Below are positions 59,196 to 64,000 of a stretch of 64,000 nt of DNA, in pieces; positions within the stretch are counted from its first letter, which is position 1; every line of letters begins with the position of its first letter. The stretch is taken from positions 310,001 through 374,000 of the forward strand of contig NZ_FUYC01000002.1 in the NCBI RefSeq assembly GCF_900167125.1, read 5' to 3'. This stretch comes from Paucidesulfovibrio gracilis DSM 16080 (lineage in GTDB: Bacteria; Desulfobacterota; Desulfovibrionia; Desulfovibrionales; Desulfovibrionaceae). Below the pieces are notes generated by a model, which was not told the origin of the DNA, made no database searches, and saw only the letters and a program-made list of their open reading frames with translations. Both the position numbers and the translations under genes were made by a program.

Positions 59196-60614
59196 ATGAT
59201 CAAAGACGTCTGGAACGACATCCTCAAAACACTCGAAAAGAGCCTCAACCCAGGGCTTTTTACTATATGGATCCGCCCGCTGTCCGCCCGTTACGAAAAT
59301 GGCGTACTCACCCTGCTGGCCCCCAATGATTTTGTGGCTGGCTGGGTGCGTGATCGACTCCTGAACGTGATCGCCGACGCCGCATTGCAGACCATCGGCT
59401 CCTCCCCGCGCGTGGAGGTGAAGGTGGACGCCGCACAAACCGCCAAAACACAGGCTGCCGCAGCTGAGGCGCCAACGTCCCCTGGAGTCTCTTCCGGCAT
59501 GGCCCGAGGAGGGGGGCGGGCGAACGTTGCGCCGCCGGTCGTCTCCTCGCCGCAGCAACAAATGGGCCTGCCCATCGTGCAGACTCCGGAAGTGTGCCGC
59601 AATGTCCGCTGGCGGTTCCGCTTCGAGGATTTTGTGACCGGTCCCAGCAATGAACTGGCGCTGGCCGCGAGCAAGAGCATGTGTCACAATACCCTGCTTT
59701 CGGATCATCTTTTTTTGTGCTCCAGCCCGGGGCTGGGTAAAACCCATCTGCTGCATTCCATCGGCCGAGGGCTTTCCGCCGCGTCCAATCGAGCCAATCC
59801 CCGTGTGGCATGTTTGAACTCCGAACAATTCGCGTCCCGGTTCGTCATGGCCATGCGGGCCAACGAACTGACCCGGTTCAAGGCGGAATTTCGCGAAGCC
59901 GTGGATGTGTTGCTGCTGGAGGATGTGCATTTCTTCCAGGGCAAGGAAAAAATGCAGGACGAATTGCTCGGCACGCTGAAGGCTCTGCAGGAACGCGGTT
60001 GCAAGGTCGTGCTGACCAGCTCCTTCCGTCCCAAGGAGCTGTCCAACGTGGATTCCCAGCTGGTTTCCCGCATTTGTTCCGGGTTTATGGCGGTGATCGG
60101 CACGCCGGATTTCGAAACCCGTCGCCGCATTGTTCTGCGCAAGGCCGAGGCAATGGGCGCCCAGGTCTCGGACGACGTGTCCAATCTGCTGGCTGAACGC
60201 ATCACCAAAGACATCCGCCAGCTGGAAGGCTGTTTGAATAACCTGGTGCTCAAGGCGCGGCTGCTTAGACAAAACCTTTCCATGGAACTGGCCTGGGACA
60301 TGCTGGACAACTACACCCAGACCAATCCCCGGCCGGATTATGATCAGATCATCAACTTTGTCTGCCGCACGTATGGACTGACTCAGGATCAACTGCGCTC
60401 CAAGAGCCGAAAGCAGCAGGTGGTGCTCGCCCGCGACACCGCGTTTTTCCTGGCCCGCAACCATACGGATCTTTCTCTGGCCGCCATTGGAGAACGTCTC
60501 GGCCGTCGTCATTCCACCGTGATCAAGGGGATTACCAAAGTGGAGCGGGAAATTTCCAGCCTCACACCGTTGGGCCGTCAGCTGAAGCAAACAGTGGAGC
60601 GCATGACGCCGTAG
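59196..60614 (+). CDS. dnaA: Chromosomal replication initiator DnaA, divergent form
   Basis: DnaA opens the origin and recruits the helicase. The protein has 472 residues from the ATG at 59196 (MIKDVWNDILKTLEKSLNPGLF). Domain I (1-80) is normal, then an Ala/Pro/Gln-rich linker to about residue 135. The AAA+ core has a Walker A (SSPGLGKTH, K182) and Walker B (DVLLLEDVHFF). Domain IV has a divergent DNA-recognition stretch, GRRHSTV, where E. coli has GGRDHTTV: one residue is missing and the base-contacting Asp is Arg. dnaN does not follow, so this may be a second dnaA paralog or a relocated one. Confidence 0.92.
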   Translation: MIKDVWNDILKTLEKSLNPGLFTIWIRPLSARYENGVLTLLAPNDFVAGWVRDRLLNVIADAALQTIGSSPRVEVKVDAAQTAKTQAAAAEAPTSPGVSSGMARGGGRANVAPPVVSSPQQQMGLPIVQTPEVCRNVRWRFRFEDFVTGPSNELALAASKSMCHNTLLSDHLFLCSSPGLGKTHLLHSIGRGLSAASNRANPRVACLNSEQFASRFVMAMRANELTRFKAEFREAVDVLLLEDVHFFQGKEKMQDELLGTLKALQERGCKVVLTSSFRPKELSNVDSQLVSRICSGFMAVIGTPDFETRRRIVLRKAEAMGAQVSDDVSNLLAERITKDIRQLEGCLNNLVLKARLLRQNLSMELAWDMLDNYTQTNPRPDYDQIINFVCRTYGLTQDQLRSKSRKQQVVLARDTAFFLARNHTDLSLAAIGERLGRRHSTVIKGITKVEREISSLTPLGRQLKQTVERMTP

Positions 60615-60635
60615 CCGTTTGCGTTTTGCTTACCG

Positions 60636-60673
60636 AAAAAAACGTGCGTTCCATGTGGGACGCACGTTTTTTT
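60636..60673. terminator. Bidirectional terminator between dnaA and tsaB
   Basis: AAAAACGTGCGTTCC and GGGACGCACGTTTTT form a stem of about 15 base pairs with an ATGT loop, flanked by A- and T-runs on both sides. It lies between the convergent dnaA (+) and tsaB (-) genes. Confidence 0.9.
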
Positions 60674-60694
60674 ATGAGCGGGGTTCTTTGGGAG

Positions 60695-61498
60695 TCAGTC
60701 CGTATCCCGGGAACGGCGGAGCATCTCCCGGGCCTGCTCCGGGTCCATGCCCCGCTGCCGGGCGATGGTATCCAGATTTTCTTCAGCGTCGGACGGGCGC
60801 ATGTATAACGGCGCAACAGCCTCATGCGAGTAGCGGATTTGTGGTGCGCAGGCCGCATCCAGAAGATCCTGGGCGGACGATGCATCCCATGCCGGACCAA
60901 GGTCACGAAACGCGATTTCTTGACGCAGGTCGGTGAAAAAAGCGGCGTTGCGGCGCAGTCCGCTTCCCAATACAGAAAGGGGCGCATCCGAGCGGTGAAG
61001 CGTTTCCAAATGGCGGGCTGCGTCCTCAATGGTTCCGGACCGTGGCGGTCCCAGTGGTTTGGCCTGTTGATCGAATCCCTGCACATAGACTTGGCGACGC
61101 CGGGAGTGGGTAACAACGGCCAGGGGACCGGCGAGCAGTGGTGCGGCGCGGCGGGCCAGGAGCGGCAGGTGGTCGATGCCTGCCTGGGGAAGGTCGTGTA
61201 CCTCGGCAATGGCCGAGGCCAGCGCCAGGGACAGGCGGAGTCCGGTGAAGCTGCCGGGACCGCGGACGCAGGCGATGCGTTGAATGTGCTTGGTGGTCAG
61301 TCCCAAGGCGTCGAGCATGGACCGCAGGGATGGCGCGAGAAAGCGCACGGATTGCCCCGGTACGGTCCATTCCTGGGCCGCCAACAGGGTGGACCCTCCT
61401 TGAGGGGCGGGATGCCCCAGGACCAGTTGCAGACGTTCCTCAGCCCCGTTGAGGGCCAGTGTCAGTCCGTCAGGAGAAGAGGATGCGATGGATGTCAT
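60695..61498 (-). CDS. tsaB: tRNA threonylcarbamoyladenosine biosynthesis protein TsaB
   Basis: TsaB pairs with TsaD and TsaE to make t6A37 on ANN-decoding tRNAs. It has 267 residues. The ASKHA-type signature VRGPGSFTGLRLSLALASAIAEV is intact, and the family AVVTHSRRRQVYVQGF stretch is present. Its 28 first bases overlap the end of rseP, so the two are co-transcribed and coupled. Confidence 0.92.
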   Translation of the reverse strand: MTSIASSSPDGLTLALNGAEERLQLVLGHPAPQGGSTLLAAQEWTVPGQSVRFLAPSLRSMLDALGLTTKHIQRIACVRGPGSFTGLRLSLALASAIAEVHDLPQAGIDHLPLLARRAAPLLAGPLAVVTHSRRRQVYVQGFDQQAKPLGPPRSGTIEDAARHLETLHRSDAPLSVLGSGLRRNAAFFTDLRQEIAFRDLGPAWDASSAQDLLDAACAPQIRYSHEAVAPLYMRPSDAEENLDTIARQRGMDPEQAREMLRRSRDTD

Positions 61499-62543
61499 TA
61501 TAGAACGTCAGAGCCATGAGGCCCAGGAGAAAGGTGAGTCCCACATACGTGGCGAACTGCCGGACCATGTCGTTTACGGGGCGTCCCGTAACGGCTTCGA
61601 ATCCGAAAAAGAGAATATGGCCTCCGTCCAGCACCGGAATGGGCAACAGGTTGAGGATGCCCAGGTTGATGCTGATGAACGCGGCCAGCAACAGCACATC
61701 CACAAGACCGGCCCGGGCGTGTTTGCCCACGGCCTGAGCGATCATGATGGGACCGCCCACGCCCTTGAGTGACGCACGGCCTTCCACGATCATGAGAAAG
61801 CTTTTGGCCGTCATCTCAATGGAACTGATGGTTTTGCCCAGGGCCGCCCCGGTGCCGAGATCCCAGCCCAAGGAGCGTTCCAGCGGTTCCACGCCAAAGC
61901 TGACGCCGATTTTGGGGCGGGGTAAGATCTCGTCGTTCTTATCTTCTTCGTTAAGGAAGGTGGGTAGAACCAGAAATTCATGGTTCACACCGCCGCGCAC
62001 GACGCTCAGGCGGACGGGGTTCTCACGGCTGAACAGAATGGTGGTAAGCAGGTCATTGGGCGAGTAAATCGCCTCGCCATCGATCCCTATGATGCGGTCG
62101 CCGGGTTCCATGCCTGCCATTTGGGCCGGGCTGTCGTCGAAGACCTCCTGAACCGGGAATTGGTAGAGGGTTACCTGACCCTGGGAGAGAAACAGCCCCC
62201 AATAGATAAACCAGCCGAGTACAAAGTTGAATACCGGGCCGGCCAACACCACCAAGAGGCGCTGCCAAGCCGGGCGCAACATGAACCGTTGATCTTCGGG
62301 GAAGTCGGTGTCTTCATCTACTGTTTCCTGGCTTTCTCCGGCCAGGCTGACGTATCCACCCAGCGGCAGGGCGGAAAGCCGATATTCGGTTTGCCCCATG
62401 GTGCGTTTGAACAGCACGGGACCGAACCCTAAGGAAAAGGACTTGACGCCCATGCCCAGGACACGGGCCATGAGGAAGTGTCCGAGTTCATGAAAAAATA
62501 TCAATCCGCCCAGGACGAGGATCACTGCGATGGTACTGGTCAT
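61470..62543 (-). CDS. rseP: Site-2 protease RseP
   Basis: RseP is an intramembrane zinc metalloprotease that cleaves anti-sigma factors and signal-peptide remnants. It has 357 residues. The active-site motif HELGH is at residues 18-22, with the distal metal ligand in NLLPIPVLDGGHI. There is a PDZ domain between the first and second halves (AQMAGMEPGDRIIGIDGEAI). The C-terminal membrane helices follow. It lies in the cdsA-dxr-rseP-tsaB run, 113 bases after dxr. Confidence 0.96.
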   Translation of the reverse strand: MTSTIAVILVLGGLIFFHELGHFLMARVLGMGVKSFSLGFGPVLFKRTMGQTEYRLSALPLGGYVSLAGESQETVDEDTDFPEDQRFMLRPAWQRLLVVLAGPVFNFVLGWFIYWGLFLSQGQVTLYQFPVQEVFDDSPAQMAGMEPGDRIIGIDGEAIYSPNDLLTTILFSRENPVRLSVVRGGVNHEFLVLPTFLNEEDKNDEILPRPKIGVSFGVEPLERSLGWDLGTGAALGKTISSIEMTAKSFLMIVEGRASLKGVGGPIMIAQAVGKHARAGLVDVLLLAAFISINLGILNLLPIPVLDGGHILFFGFEAVTGRPVNDMVRQFATYVGLTFLLGLMALTFYNDIHRILFS

Positions 62544-62656
62544 GATGCTTGCCCCTTTTTCGGGCTTTCTCCTTGCTGCTTTCCGGTCTTGCTCCCAGGG
62601 GAGGAATACCGTTTCGTTCGCGCTTGTGCTTCTGGAATACGGTGAGGAAACGACCG

Positions 62657-63859
62657 TCAGGATTGAATGAGTGCCTGCCGTGTTTCCTTGTCCAGCTGCA
62701 GGATGGCTTCCGGGGTATCGACAGTGGTGCCGGAATGGGCCGCAAGGGCGTTTTCGATCATTTCCGGGATAGCAAGATAGCGGATTTTTCCGTTGAGGAA
62801 CAGGTCTACGGCCACTTCATTGGCGGCGTTGAGTACCACCGGGTGGCTCGGCCCGGCCGCAAAAGCTTCCTTGGCCAGTCGCAGGCAGGGAAAAGCCGTG
62901 AGGTCGGGCGCTTCAAACGTCAGCTTTGCGCATTCCGCCAGGTTCAGGCGCTTAAGACCCAGGGTAACCCGTCGGGGGTAGCAAAGGCAATGCGCGATAG
63001 GCACCTGCATGTCCGGCAAGCCCAGATGGGCCAGTTGCGATCCGTCGTCGTATTCCACCAGGGAATGGACAATGGATTGGGGATGCACCACCACGTCCAC
63101 CTGCTCCGCGGGTACGCCGTAGAGTTGGCATGCCTCGATGACCTCCAGTCCTTTGTTCATGAGTGTGGAGGAATCAATGCTGATCTTGGCACCCATGGAC
63201 CAGTTGGGATGGTTGAGGGCTTGTTCCCGCGTAACCTGGTGCAGATCTTCCCGGGAGCGACCACGGAAGGGACCGCCCGAGGCCGTAAGAATGAGCCGAT
63301 AGGGTTGGCTGTGTTCGCCGCCATGTCCGGCCAGAGCCTGAAACAGGGCGTTGTGTTCCGAATCCACGGGCAGAATCAGGGCGCCCGTACGGTGGCAGGC
63401 CTCCCGGATGAGGTGGCCGCCGAGAACCAAGGATTCCTTGTTGGCAAGGGCAATGGCCTTGCCTGCCCGCGCCGCGGCCAAGGTCGGCGCGAAGCCTGCT
63501 GCTCCCACGATGGCCGAAAGGACCATCTGCGCCTCTTCCAGGCGTGCCAATGCAACATATGCCGGGGAGCCGGTCAGTATTTCCGGGGTATAGTCGGCAG
63601 GAAGCCGGTCCTGAAGCCGGGGCGCATCCTCCGCATTCAGCAACGCCAGCAACGGGGGACGAAATTGGATGGCCTGCTCGGCCAGGCGTTTTACGTTGCG
63701 CCCACCTGCCAGGGCCAGGATGGAAAAGAGTTCCGGATGTTGCTCCACCACCCGCAGAGCGCTTTGGCCGATGGAGCCGGTGGATCCGAGCAAAACGAGT
63801 TTGCGCGGAAAATCAGGGGTGGCGGACTCTTCCGGCCAGGGAGAAATATAGGTTTGCAC
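62657..63859 (-). CDS. dxr: 1-deoxy-D-xylulose 5-phosphate reductoisomerase
   Basis: Dxr is the second enzyme of the MEP isoprenoid pathway and the fosmidomycin target. It has 400 residues. The NADPH-binding site is LVLLGSTGSIGQSALRVV, and the active-site stretches ALANKESLVLGG and PVDSEHNALFQAL are intact. The start is GTG (VQTYISPWPEESATP), following a GGAGAGG site, because no ATG is available. It follows the end of cdsA by 24 bases. Confidence 0.96.
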   Translation of the reverse strand: MQTYISPWPEESATPDFPRKLVLLGSTGSIGQSALRVVEQHPELFSILALAGGRNVKRLAEQAIQFRPPLLALLNAEDAPRLQDRLPADYTPEILTGSPAYVALARLEEAQMVLSAIVGAAGFAPTLAAARAGKAIALANKESLVLGGHLIREACHRTGALILPVDSEHNALFQALAGHGGEHSQPYRLILTASGGPFRGRSREDLHQVTREQALNHPNWSMGAKISIDSSTLMNKGLEVIEACQLYGVPAEQVDVVVHPQSIVHSLVEYDDGSQLAHLGLPDMQVPIAHCLCYPRRVTLGLKRLNLAECAKLTFEAPDLTAFPCLRLAKEAFAAGPSHPVVLNAANEVAVDLFLNGKIRYLAIPEMIENALAAHSGTTVDTPEAILQLDKETRQALIQS

Positions 63860-63883
63860 GGTGCCTCTCCGTTTGGCGTAGGG

Positions 63884-64000
63884 TCAGGAACCCGTCACTG
63901 GGGACAGCAGCGGGGTGAAATGATTGCCGAGGATCAGCAAAGGCGCGCATTCCCGGGCCAGGGCGTAGACTGGAATAATGAAAAGCAGGCTGTCCACTCG
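63884..64000 (-). CDS. cdsA: Phosphatidate cytidylyltransferase, C-terminal end only
   Basis: Only the last 38 residues are in the window (RVDSLLFIIPVYALARE to the stop at 63884). The stretch RVDSLLFIIPV is the typical C-terminal end of CdsA, where a membrane helix carries the substrate-binding signature. Position before dxr and rseP is the classic order. The rest of the gene lies beyond the window edge, so the call rests on this short tail and context. Confidence 0.8.
   Translation of the reverse strand, partial: RVDSLLFIIPVYALARECAPLLILGNHFTPLLSPVTGS

Overview
The window is about 64 kb of a GC-rich, gene-dense bacterial chromosome. It most likely comes from a sulfate-reducing Desulfovibrionaceae (Desulfobacterota) genome. 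The evidence is a siroheme-dependent (Ahb) heme cluster with an AhbD that has a His-rich N-terminus, the futalosine menaquinone pathway (mqnA/C/E/D), ThyX instead of ThyA, and the layout of the ribosomal and flagellar loci. No CRISPR array, tRNA, rRNA, insertion sequence or prophage is visible; the content is core and metabolic.

Layout: (1) 1-25.5 kb, + strand: rpoB (5' truncated) - rpoC - rpsL - rpsG - fusA, then the S10/spc/alpha ribosomal super-operon rpsJ to rplQ with secY, map and rpoA. tuf, adk and infA are absent from places where other bacteria often carry them. Strong hairpins sit between rpoB and rpoC, after rpoC, ahead of rpsJ, after map and after rplQ. (2) 25.6-32.6 kb: a LysR regulator, then the menaquinone locus, with TetR-mqnE-mqnC-mqnA on the minus strand diverging from mqnD. 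A perfect 16-base inverted repeat lies between them. An Lrp-type regulator and an EamA exporter follow. (3) 32.7-39.1 kb, minus strand: a small zinc-ribbon protein, DarP/YjgA, a secreted thermonuclease, rpe, then one siroheme decarboxylase subunit, ahbD, hemB and ahbC, which make heme from siroheme. (4) 39.4-48.4 kb, minus strand: an OmpA-type lipoprotein, a Yip1-like membrane protein and its small partner, two glycosyltransferases, fliS with a long C-terminal extension, fliD and flagellin. Recognisable sigma-54 (fliD) and sigma-28 (flagellin) promoters are present. (5) 48.4-60.6 kb: an HDOD protein with its own sigma-54-like site, an AsmA-like anchored protein, a rhodanese-YceI fusion, a zinc-dependent phospholipase-C-like protein, and a + strand run of a degenerate shikimate-kinase-like protein, a trehalose-phosphatase-like HAD protein, a beta-phosphoglucomutase/GH65 fusion and thyX. 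An AT-rich, hairpin-rich, DnaA-box-bearing region and a divergent dnaA follow. (6) 60.7-64 kb, minus strand: cdsA (C-terminal end only) - dxr - rseP - tsaB, an envelope, isoprenoid and tRNA-modification run.

The most notable items are the TetR/palindrome control point of the futalosine pathway, the sugar-phosphorylase operon that resembles a split version of a mycobacterial three-domain protein, the thyX-dnaA intergenic region as an origin candidate with an unusual DnaA, and the flagellar-tip/flagellin locus with paired glycosyltransferases and alternative-sigma promoters. All functional calls come from reading the translated sequence; no database search was run.
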